From contig NC_084927.1 in NCBI RefSeq assembly GCF_958298935.1, positions 13,730,001 through 13,794,000 of the forward strand: DNA of 64,000 nucleotides, given 5' to 3'. The stretch is from Phragmites australis. Taxonomy: Eukaryota > Streptophyta > Magnoliopsida > Poales > Poaceae. Of the stretch, positions 17,342-26,449 are shown in pieces. The notes under the pieces are model-generated. The model saw only the letters and a program-made list of their open reading frames with translations. It made no database searches and was not told where the DNA came from. The position numbers and the translations under genes are program-made. Every line of letters begins with the position of its first letter. Within the stretch, counting starts at the first letter, position 1.

Positions 17342-17356
17342 ATCTCTCCCTTTTTG
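17342..17356 (-). other. Polypurine tract of the gag-only element
   Basis: The minus strand reads AAAAAGGGAGAGAT directly before the 3' LTR, the expected plus-strand primer site. Confidence 0.7.
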
Positions 17357-18381
17357 TGATTGATGACAACACAACCAAAGCAAGTGGCAAAAGATAAATG
17401 ATATCAATTGACAAGATCATAAAAGAGCACAAAGTTTCACAAAGTTTTACCACATTGTTTTGATGCATGTTCTTATCACATAGCTCCCCTTTGTTGTGGC
17501 TATCTCCCTTGATCGACTCATGCAAGAGCTTCTCTTTTGTCAATCTAGGCGTCTTATACTATTTCTAGCATCTTCTTCTTCTCCTCATTTGTCAACTTCG
17601 ACATTTCTAGACATCTTGCTTGTTGCTATAATCTCTCTACATTGTTCATCTTGCTTTGGTCGTCAAAATCCCCCCTCCCCCCTGTCAACAATCTCCCAAA
17701 AAGGCTATAAGAACATGTTGAACTCAAGGGAAAAAATGCCAGAGCATATGGGAGAGAGCTTCACACATGATCCAATAAAAATAATATCTATTGCAATGAT
17801 ACCAATTGAAACGTTTGAGCATTGCATACCTCCGAGAACTTATAGATTGCTCCATGAGACTACAAAAAATATAACTTGCAACACATATTAGTCTCAAAAT
17901 CAAAACCTATAGGATATACTCCCCTAAATGTGTGCATACAAGTGTTGAATCCTTGTGAGACATATGCACTTGTTATTGATAACAATGTGGATTTATCCTA
18001 TAGATTGGATCATGGCACATAAAAGATACCAAATGTAAAACTAGTGCCATGTAGGGGACCTACAACTAATAAATCATATAGGTTGCTCATGGGTTAGAGA
18101 TAAACACAAGCAACCTGACATATGAAAACCTACACTAGGCATTGAAAATTGAAATAAGCATATGTAATCAATCCTAGACAAGAAAAATAAGCTAGAAGCA
18201 AAACAAAATGCATGACCAAGAATCTAGCTACACTTACCTCTTTTACCTTTGGATAGAGATTTGGGTATGTGATGGTCATGATCCTCATCAATGCGCTTAT
18301 CTTGTATACTTGGCTTCTTTGTTTGAATCTTCACTAAATTTTGTAAGCCAAGCCTCCAAATCCCCATAGCTGCTTGGGGCT

Positions 18382-20230
18382 TCAAGTCTTCTTTAGAACC
18401 CAAACCGATTGGGACCCCTTCATGTTAGTGGTGACTTCCTTGGGCACTCAAATAGGTTGGTTCCACCTCCGATTCTTTCTCCCAAACATGTGTGCAACTA
18501 CCTTGTCATTTTCCTTCTTCTTGAGCTTGTAGTGGTTGCTCTTGGTCTTAACCTTGTAGTTAGGTTTGGTGTAGATGTTGGAGGTCTTGTTGGTGATGTC
18601 CATTGTCTTCTTCTTCTCCTTGGTCTCCTTCTTGACTTGCTTACAATGGAAAGACTTGTGGCCTTCTTGATGTCATTTGAAGCATGTCACCGTGGACTCC
18701 TCCGCAAGCTTGTTCACCATGGTTGCACAGTTATCTTGAGGAGGTTAGACATGATTCTTGCACTTCAGTCTTTCCAAGTCCTTCTTGACCTTCTCGACTT
18801 CTTGCTTGAGCTCATCATTTTCTTGCGCAATGAGGTCATTAGATGGTTCTACAAAAATATTCTCAATGCATTTCTCATTGCAAAGGGGTGAGTATGATAT
18901 ATCAATTAAATCATTGCAAGAAGTAGAAGCATCTACCTTAGGTTTACAATTAAATAGTGAGGTAGATTGCTTCAAAGGAACCTAAGTTTGAGATTCAATG
19001 GACTCAAATTTAGCCTTAAGCTCATTATGCTCCTTATTTAGCAAATTTAATTTGCTCAATAATTGTTCATAATTAGAAACAAAGGTAGCATGAATATCAC
19101 TAAGTGCATTGAATTTATTAAGCTCTTTTGATTGTTTCTTCAGGGCCCTTTGTTGCTCATTGATCAAATGAAGGAGTTCATCACATGAGGGAGAATCCTT
19201 ATCGGATTCATCATCTCTTACATTGTTATCCATACCTTTGGTCATAAGACACTTATGAAATGGCTTGCGTGTCAATTTGCGTGATGATGACCTTGCGGAA
19301 GAGCTCTTCTTGGAGGGGAGGATGGTGAAGCTTTCATCACTTGAGCTTGACTCTTTATCGTCGCTCACCCATCTTTCTAAGCTTGCGAATGCCTTGGCTC
19401 TTCTCTTTGTCTCCCTCTTGTTCTTGATCTTTTTCTCCTTTTTGATATGATCAATTGTATTAACTAAATCTTCAATGGAGATAGGATGATTAATCTTGGC
19501 ATTGATCCTCTTCATATTTTTCTCTATCTTTGAGAAGAGCTTGACCATCTTAGGATTAATTTCATCATCATTTGATGTGATTTGATTATCTTCTTCATCG
19601 CTCTCTTCATCTTGATCATCATCATCTTCGCTTGAACTTGAATCTTGCTCTTGCCTCCTCATCTTCACCTTCATGTGTGAGCATTGAGCTTGCTTGCTTG
19701 TGAGGGCAAGATTCTTGATGGTTGATATGGTAGGAGCTTCCATCTCCATGTTCATTGTCATCTTATGGGCGGTGATCTTACCAAGCACTTAACTTAGAGT
19801 CATCTTCTTGATGTCATTGTTGTTGTAGATGATGGAGACTATCAACTTGTACTTTGAAAGAAGAGCTTGAAGTATTCTTCTCACCACTTGATTATCTTCA
19901 ATTGGCGTCAAATCTAACCCATTAATCTCATTGATAAGAATATTCAAACATGAGTATATATCATTTGCACTTTCATGGGGTAGTTGCTTGATGCCATTGA
20001 GCTTGGTAACAAGCACATGATATTTCTCATTGCGCACATCCTTTGTGCCTTCATGTATTTCAATAAGACTAGTCCAAATATTATGTGAATTGGTGAGGAA
20101 ATAAACATGATTAAATACATCAACATTTAAAGATAAAAGAATACTCTTCGCTAATGCATCTAATTACCTCTCCTTGTTTGTGATGTGAGATCTCATCCCT
20201 TTCTCGGTGACCCTCTAAACATCTAGACTC
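18382..20230 (-). pseudogene. Gag of the non-autonomous Copia-related element
   Basis: Structural protein of the element. In order on the minus strand: gag core at about 20160-19790 (NEKYHVLVTKLNGIKQLPHE, EDNQVVRRILQALLSKYK), an acidic serine-rich part (SSSSEDDDDQDEESDEEDN), long coiled-coil segments (19300-18760), a zinc-knuckle remnant CFK-stop-HQEGHKSFHC at about 18680, and a C-terminal WVPKEVT / VWVLKK motif like the end of SIRE-type gag. A stop separates MTLS from VLGKITAHK at 19788, and the second knuckle cysteine codon is a stop (TGA). So it is not translatable in one piece. Confidence 0.75.
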
Positions 20231-20418
20231 TTGGCTTGTAAATAACAAGATATTAGAATTTTTCAACAGGGGAAATTTGTGACATCAGAAAGTAGAGCAT
20301 TATGGGTATCCATCCTAACCCTAGACATCACAACTCACTAGGCGGTAAAGCCTAACCGATCACAATGAGATGAGGTCTCAAATGCTACTTGAATGGCGTG
20401 TCCTTATGAATGGCGTGA

Positions 20419-20437
20419 GCCTCGCTTTTATACCAAT
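20419..20437 (-). other. Primer-binding site of the gag-only element
   Basis: The minus strand reads ATTGGTATAAAAGCGAGG after the 5' LTR, a mutated form of the Copia TGGTATCAGAGC site. Confidence 0.6.
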
Positions 20438-22198
20438 TGTGAGAATTGTTGACATCCTGAGAGGGGGTGAATTAGGACACTTAGGAACTATTTGGTTCCA
20501 AAAATGACACAAGATAAACCTATCTCAATTTCTATCTAAATATCCTTTAAGTTTCTCTAGTGTGTCTACTCTACCGATCAAAACGCTTGCAGCCTATCTA
20601 AGAAAGTAAATTGCAAGTAAGTAAATGCGGAAATGTAAATAAGGTAGAGAGAGCAAACTTAGCACAAGAATTTTTCGTGTGGTATCGATGGTATGAATGT
20701 CACCCCTAGTCCACTTTGGAGCTCCACCAAGGATATGCTCCCGGTCATCACCCGGTCATGGCTATTGAGCCACCACGTCACAAAGACAAGGCCTCAACCC
20801 AGATGAGCCATAAAGCCACAAAGGCCTCACCACAAGCCTCTCTTCTGGTCCCTTACCGTCATGATCACGTTGGAGCTTGAGCCACCAAGGCAAGGGTCTC
20901 CGCGTCTCCGAACACATGTCTTGTCACCACTCCACACCAAGTCAGATGGTCAACAAGTTGTCGGTGAATCACAAAGACTCCAAGACGCTGACGTATCTCT
21001 CGGTACATGGTTGGATCACTCATTGATCCACTCTCTAGGTTGGATCACCTAGTAACACTTCTTTCTAGGCCTAATAGCACTAATCACTCTCTAATGGTAT
21101 GCTATATTGTCTTGGATGAATACTTTAAGCACTTTTATGGCTTGAATGTCTTCTCAAGTGTATATGAGATTCTCTGGACTCTAGCCCTTTCAAATGACTA
21201 AGTGCAGGGGTATTTATAGTCTCAAACATGCCAACTAGCCATTGTCCTAACGACTCAGAAAAGTTCTTAACACCGGATGATCCAGTGAGAACAGTTGTAC
21301 TAACACTGGATCATCTTGTTAGTACATCATCAGAAACTAGCCATTAGAATCCCCACTCAACCCTATGTGAACACCGGACACTCCGGTGTTCCTTTAAAAC
21401 CATCATCGAACCTTCCATTGAGTTATCTTGAGCCATCTGAGCCTTTGCATTTTCTCTGTGTAAATTACTCCGGTGAAGCCTCCAATGTGCATCTCTTTAT
21501 CGCCGGACCATTCGTTGAATTATCTTGAGCCAAACCGCGCCTTTGTAGCCTTTCTGTGTAAAATGCTCCGGTGAATTCATCCGGTGTTCATTCCATTCAC
21601 ACCAGACCATCTGGTGAGTTAAACATTCTCTTCTTTTCCCTGGAAATGCTCTGGTGCAACTATGTCTGTGATCACCGAACTATCCGGTGACTTCATCCTT
21701 CTTCTTCAACAGCTACATCCTCTCTGGTAGGAATGCTTTGGTCAGATCATCCGGTGTGCACAAGCAAAACATCGTACCGTCTGGTCAACTAATCATCGCT
21801 CTTCAGCACTTGCACCCCTCTCCGCAAGAATTACTCCGGTGTATATCTTCCGCTGATCACTAGACCATTCGGTGGGTTGTTCCAATTTGCCTTCTCAGTA
21901 GAAACACTCCGGTGAGTACACAGGTCTTAACATCGGACTATCCGGTGCCTTCTTTCTCCTCTGTTGAGAATAACCCGATGATTATAGTCTTCAGTACACC
22001 AGACCATCCGGTGAGAACAAATCTCCTGGGACTTCTCTAATTCAACCAAACTTTGTCTCGACTATGGTGGCTTCTTCATGTATTGTATCCATGAGACCTA
22101 CTAACATATATTCTTGACAAACATGTTAGTCCTATTGACTATGTTGTCATTAATCACTAAAATCATAATCATGGCATAATAGGGCTATTTTTGCTACA
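20438..22198 (-). repeat. 5' LTR of the gag-only element
   Basis: On the plus strand TGTGAGAATTG...GCTACA, 1761 bp. TATTTATA at 21211-21218 marks the minus-strand TATA box. Same CCGGTGA motif array as its partner (about 21265-22015). Confidence 0.85.
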
Positions 22199-22333
22199 AA
22201 AGGGACAGATAACCCCTAAAACCATCCCAAACATTACTTATACATATTTTAAATATTGTATCAAGGTATTCTCATTTTCCATGATTCGCTGGAAAAATCG
22301 AAAAAATGACTTTTTGACTTCTAGGGCATTACA

Positions 22334-22518
22334 CGACGGAATTGGGAGATGAGGTTCAATGGTAGCAGCAATCTCAATCTTATTGTTAGGCTCATGCAAT
22401 TGAATGGAACAAGAAGATAAATTGATTTTAGTTGATGTCTTTTTTTGACTTTGCAGTTCTACCTTACATAGTTTTCAAATCAATTGTCTTTCTCTCGATA
22501 GGCTGTCTGCATGGCTTC
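22334..22518 (-). pseudogene. Displaced 5' fragment of the hAT transposase
   Basis: Minus-strand reading gives KKTSTKINLSSCSIQLHE and PNNKIEIAATIEPHLPIPS, ending exactly at the end of the large LTR insertion. It continues in style and frame into the acidic linker of the hAT transposase at 12205, so the two were contiguous before the insertion. Its upstream end is cut by the Tat element at 22519. Confidence 0.55.
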
Positions 22519-23116
22519 TGTTGAAGATTAGTTTCTGACAATGTGTCTGTAAATAGACTGGGTACCTTCGAGTGCAGGGATTAATCATGAGATGGGACAA
22601 TCGATGTATACAAGTTCGGGCCTCCGATTGGAGAAATACCCTACATTCTGTGGGGGTGTTGCTGTCGTATATTGATGATCTCGAGTACAAGCAATAGGGC
22701 TAAATCTATTATAGAGAGTATATTAGATCTAGTCTAACCTAAAGCTAAGGTCACCGAGTACCTTCTCTACTAGGGTCTTGATACTTGTCTCGAGTTCTCT
22801 CTTCCTATGTTTTCCTTGTGTGTTGTTCTCGTGTGCCCCTCTTCTCCTCGTGAGGTACCGACTCTTATCCAGCCGTGGTCAATAGGGAGTTGTCTTCCTT
22901 GATATCCAAGTAGATAGATCTGTTTTGAGTACTAACCGTATCGAGTTAGGTAACTAATCGAAACCTTTTTGATATGTACTTTCGTGATTCCGGGTGTATC
23001 AGGTACCACTGATTCGGTTCCGTGATATCTAAAACTTCTTAATACATGTTGTACATATCCTATTCATATATGATATATTCCTTATGCGCATATACCACAT
23101 AGTTAGATATTCGATA
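22519..23116 (-). repeat. 3' LTR of the Tat element
   Basis: TGTTGAAGATTAG... to ...ATATTCGATA, 598 bp, aligning with 44109-44706. It lacks about 31 bp around the TATA box present in the partner (junction CTCCTCGTGAGG near 22845) but keeps about 32 bp near its right end that the partner has lost. Confidence 0.85.
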
Positions 23117-23688
23117 GTAGCTCCCTAACTCTACTTAGGAGGAGAGGTTTCCATAAGCGCCCACTCGAGTACCGCCAAGTTTAAGCTTGGTCGAGTAAAG
23201 TGGATCAGTTTCATGGTAGAAGGAATCGAGCATAGGCTGGTCTTCCTCGAGTATCGAGTGGAAGCTCAATCTGGTCGAGCGCCCTGCGGCTAACCGCACT
23301 CGAGACTTGAAGGAAAATACTAAAGAGCTCAACTGATCGACACCCGACTCCGAGTAGAGTTAAAAAACCTTTCAAAATTTGAAATGATGGGTGTAGGTGC
23401 ATTTAATGCGGACAAAAGGGCGTGTAAAGATTCGCATGTCATCATCATACTACTTTTCATGCCGGTCAAAGCATGGTAAAAACGGGCGTTGTTGTCAAAG
23501 AGACAGTAAATTTTCCCTTTCCGAAGCGGAAACAACTTCCGTGTCATACCTTGAGGCAGGGCCTATTTATCTGAGTAGAAAACTCTATCGTCCTACTCTC
23601 ATGACCTCCATTGCAACCCTACCCTTCGATCTCGTCCACCATTGTTCGTGTTCTACTCGGACAACTTCATCTATTCCCTTTAATTCTC

Positions 23689-24711
23689 ATGGCAGAGACT
23701 TTTGATTGGGCAGCTCTTCCCTTGGGAGTGCTCAACATCATCTCCAACAAGCTGTTTCATTTGGAGGATTTTGCCTTCTTTCGATGTGTCTGCACCGCGT
23801 GGTGAGAAGTGCATAGAATGATAGAATTTTCTCCATATCTTGAAAGGGCCGTTCTTACATGAGGACGGCTTGGTGGAGGTGCATCGTTTGGGGAGTGAAG
23901 CAGTTATCGACCTTCGTTTCTGAGGCCTGATCGGTGACAGATGGGAGATAATCGGGGCTTCGAATGGGCTCCTAATCGTCATCGAACGAGGGTGTCAAGT
24001 CAAAGGTAGGGTGATCAACCCAGTAACAAGATCGTTTTCTAACCTTCCTCTGCTTTCGTACGACGCATTCTAGGTCAGTCTAGAAGGATTCGCAGTGCGA
24101 ATGAATGGGAAATTGTTCATCATCGTTGTCCTGAGGATGCCTTGCTTTCACCTTCAGATGAAAGAGGGAGGCCAATGCGATGGTTCCGAGTTTCCAGTAG
24201 CAAGTTTTGGTGGTGTATTGCGGATTTCTTGGATAGAGTAGCTTCAGGAGATCCATCAGGCGCGGTGGCATCATTAGAACAATCGACCCCTGAGTTCGAG
24301 ATCTGGCAACCTAGTCTGAGAGGTTCTCGACTACTTCTGGTTGACACTTATGCATTTTTCATGAAAGTTGGAGAGCAGATTGATGATCCATCTGAACAAA
24401 GCGCACTAACGCCAATTTCCCTTCACACATTTGGTGATAACATATGGGAGCCACTAGAATGGGAAGCTGTCCCCTAGTTGAAGGAAAGTACAATCCTGCT
24501 GGGCCTGATATTTGAAGCCGTCTCTCCAGTACCCAAGATTGCCAATCCTAATCAAATTCTGAGCTTCTACCGAACGAACTTAGCTTATGACCAAGACGAT
24601 TATAACGTGCTTGAAGTTTCCTACGACGGAGTGTCCAGAACCGTAAAGTCCCTTGAAGGAAATTTCAAGTGGCGTTCTTGTAAATGGATATCACTGAAAC
24701 TTTTTCCTTAA
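23689..24711 (+). pseudogene. F-box (DUF295/KIB1-like) ORF, antisense within the Tat element
   Basis: The start reads MAETFDWAALPLGVLNIISN then KLFHLEDFAFFRCVCTAW, a convincing F-box of the grass F-box/DUF295 (KIB) family, the substrate-receptor module of SCF ubiquitin ligases. Directly after it comes GTGGTGAGAAG, a possible intron donor, and the frame closes. Further on, in other frames, are a repeat-like block (GASNGLLIVIERGCQVKGRV, NPVTRSFSNLPLL), FRVSSSKFWWCIADFLDRV, and a C-terminal block NVLEVSYDGVSRTVKSLEG ending at 24711. Frameshifts and stops break it. It lies between the 3' LTR and pol of the Tat element, on the opposite strand. Either an F-box gene fragment captured by the element or an ORF resident in this family. 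Confidence 0.6.
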
Positions 24712-25730
24712 ATATGTAATAGGTTTCTTCTTGTTTGATAATTGTACTAGAGGTGCTGGTGATATTTTGCCTATCTAATATGCTACCACTACTATTTCCT
24801 TATATATGAAACAAAGTTTAGCACAAATAGATGCAAAGCCGATCAGAGCGTGTTATCATTATTCTCGAGATCGATCAATAGTATATCTGTGATACCTGAA
24901 ATCATAGCTAGACAAGTCATTAGATGTGCGACCCTCGAATACTCGAGAAGACCGTAATAGTAAGGAAAAAAGACTAATACAAAGCTTAGAATATTGGATT
25001 TTCTATGAACTTTTATCAACTTGCACATTCAATCAGCACATAAACATGAACTCGATAGAGAGCACACATGAGGCAGACTAGGACTTTAGAACCCTTTTGG
25101 CTGTTAGGCGTGAGATGTCTGACAATCTCTGTGCCGTTATGCCTCCTGAGGTATAATCGTCCGTTATCGACCCAACACATGTCTCTGTTGGTTCTATTCA
25201 ATGTGATCGACACAGAGCTAGATAAAATTTTGCAAAAAACATGTTATTATTATGTAGCCCCTGAATCTATGGTCGAGGAAGAAATTACTCGATCGGAGAC
25301 TAAAAAAGGACATACCTGTACCGTTGGTCGATAATGTAGTCAAACAAAGAGTAAAGTTCCAGCATTCGAAGGTATGCGATATAGCCTCCAACTCTCTGTT
25401 TGTTGTAGCAATCAAGATAGACATTAGAGCATATGCATCGACACACCATCCTCGACTGAATACTTGAGAGTGCAAGCCCCTGAGCACTATTTTTTTAACT
25501 GCGATGTGAATATCGAGTGAGCTCGAACCGCCGAGAATTAAAACCCACTCCCGTTTGTTCCCATTTTCATTGTAATCTTGATTTGATGCACCATAATGAC
25601 CACCCATCCCTCTTTGTAGAAATGAGACAAGCCATAAAAACGTCTTGACTTTGTTGAACGCGCTACACGCCCAAGGCGATGCCATCGTTTTGGATCCTGA
25701 TGACTACGTTTATACAGTAAGACTCGTTTC
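24712..25730. other. Tat-element 3' region, non-coding
   Basis: Between the two antisense ORFs. Open frames on both strands are short and unrecognised. The right end approaches the promoter of the next antisense ORF. Confidence 0.4.
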
Positions 25731-25735
25731 CCCGC

Positions 25736-25743
25736 TATAAATA
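25736..25743 (+). promoter_or_regulatory. TATA box of an antisense ORF
   Basis: CCCGCTATAAATAGAGGGG, a near-perfect plant TATA box, lies about 150 bp upstream of the ATG at 25890 on the same strand and is followed by a CT-rich leader. It points away from the Tat pol genes. Confidence 0.6.
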
Positions 25744-25889
25744 GAGGGGACTTGTATGTCTTTCATATCGCTCCCCTTTGTTTCCTTTGCCCATTGCCTT
25801 CTAGGATTTGTGGAGCTTGAAGCCATGACCTCCACTCCATCTCCTCCTTGTGAACTAGTCCTAGAAGTCCTTTCCCTAGGCCTCTCACC

Positions 25890-26378
25890 ATGGTCCCTCC
25901 TGAAATCATCATCGTTTCCTCCGACGATGAGGGCTCGAGTGGTAGGCCTAAGAAAAAGAGGGAAGAAGCGCCCACTGCCGATAAACGTAGTCCCCCCATT
26001 CATCATGTTCGCCATTATATCAAGGCCTATGCTTCAGGCCAGATGGCACAGCACTCCGCACGGGGGAGGATTGAGGATAGTGGTGATCTCGACCGAATCA
26101 TCGACCAAGCCGCCATTGAGGTCTTCAGCGGTGGAGTCTTTAGGTCATCACCAGCTAGGGAGGCGCGGTCGTCTTCTCCGTCAACAACTGCCAGACCGCC
26201 CTCGCACCAGGCAGAAGACCACTCGGCATCACCTGCGTTGGTCATCAGCTTCAGCAGGGCCTTTGCCTCGGCCACTTTTCCTGGCCCTTATGCTGGTCAG
26301 TGGCCGATTCCTGGGGTGATCAGTGGCCGCCCAAGGGAGGAGTATAAAAGGTTCCTCGACTTGTTCAAGGGCGAATAA
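25890..26378 (+). CDS. Antisense ORF of the Tat element, unknown function (162 aa)
   Basis: An uninterrupted 162-residue frame opposite in direction to pol. It begins MVPPEIIIVSSDDEGSSGRP, with an acidic/serine patch and a KKKREE basic patch that could be a nuclear signal. It then has an Ala/Ser/Pro-rich middle and ends GPYAGQWPIPGVISGRPREE, KRFLDLFKGE. No known domain is recognised. It has its own TATA box upstream and AATAAA at 26521 downstream. Intactness amid a badly decayed pol is notable. Translation is unproven. Confidence 0.5.
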   Translation: MVPPEIIIVSSDDEGSSGRPKKKREEAPTADKRSPPIHHVRHYIKAYASGQMAQHSARGRIEDSGDLDRIIDQAAIEVFSGGVFRSSPAREARSSSPSTTARPPSHQAEDHSASPALVISFSRAFASATFPGPYAGQWPIPGVISGRPREEYKRFLDLFKGE

Positions 26379-26449
26379 GTTTTTTTTAAAAGATCTAAGC
26401 TGGTCCTTTCTGTCAATTTTGCACTAGCCACACAAATTAGGTTGAATGA

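Larger units (their letters stand above)
15599..22198 (-). mobile_element. Gag-only, non-autonomous Copia-related LTR element
   Basis: Two long LTRs (15599-17341 and 20438-22198) flank only 3.1 kb of internal sequence, flanked outside by the direct repeat AAAGGG (15593-15598 and 22199-22204). The internal part, read on the minus strand, has a primer-binding site next to the right LTR, a gag with coiled coil and zinc knuckle, and a purine tract next to the left LTR. No protease, integrase or reverse transcriptase is present. The gag resembles that of SIRE-type Copia elements. Mobilisation in trans is inference. Confidence 0.85.
12206..22333 (-). mobile_element. Large solo LTR (about 3.5 kb) with a nested gag-only element
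   Basis: The ends are TGTAACACCCTAGGGG at 12206 and CTAGGGCATTACA at 22333, a TG...CA pair with near-matching inverted ends. Removing the nested element (15599-22198) leaves about 3.5 kb. Relatedness to the LTR at 56052-60102 is shown by shared ends and by the motif GCAAGGGTGAG...CTCAGCAAGTG near 12568 versus GCAAGTGTGAG...CTCAGCAAGTG near 56368. No gag or pol is present, so it is best read as a solo LTR of a large-LTR Gypsy family; minus orientation is inferred from the leader-like sequence at 15.6-15.3 kb. Flanking bases do not give a clean target-site duplication. Confidence 0.6.

Noticed and set aside
12190..22350. Perfect target-site duplication for the 12206-22333 LTR
   Set aside because: Flanks are TAATA and CGACG; a partial AATTGG(G)AGAT similarity exists on both sides but not at the element ends, so no duplication is claimed.
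25756..26319. 187-residue plus-strand frame overlapping the antisense ORF
   Set aside because: It overlaps the 25890-26378 frame in another phase and lacks motifs. The shorter frame has better promoter and stop context, though this choice is only moderately certain.
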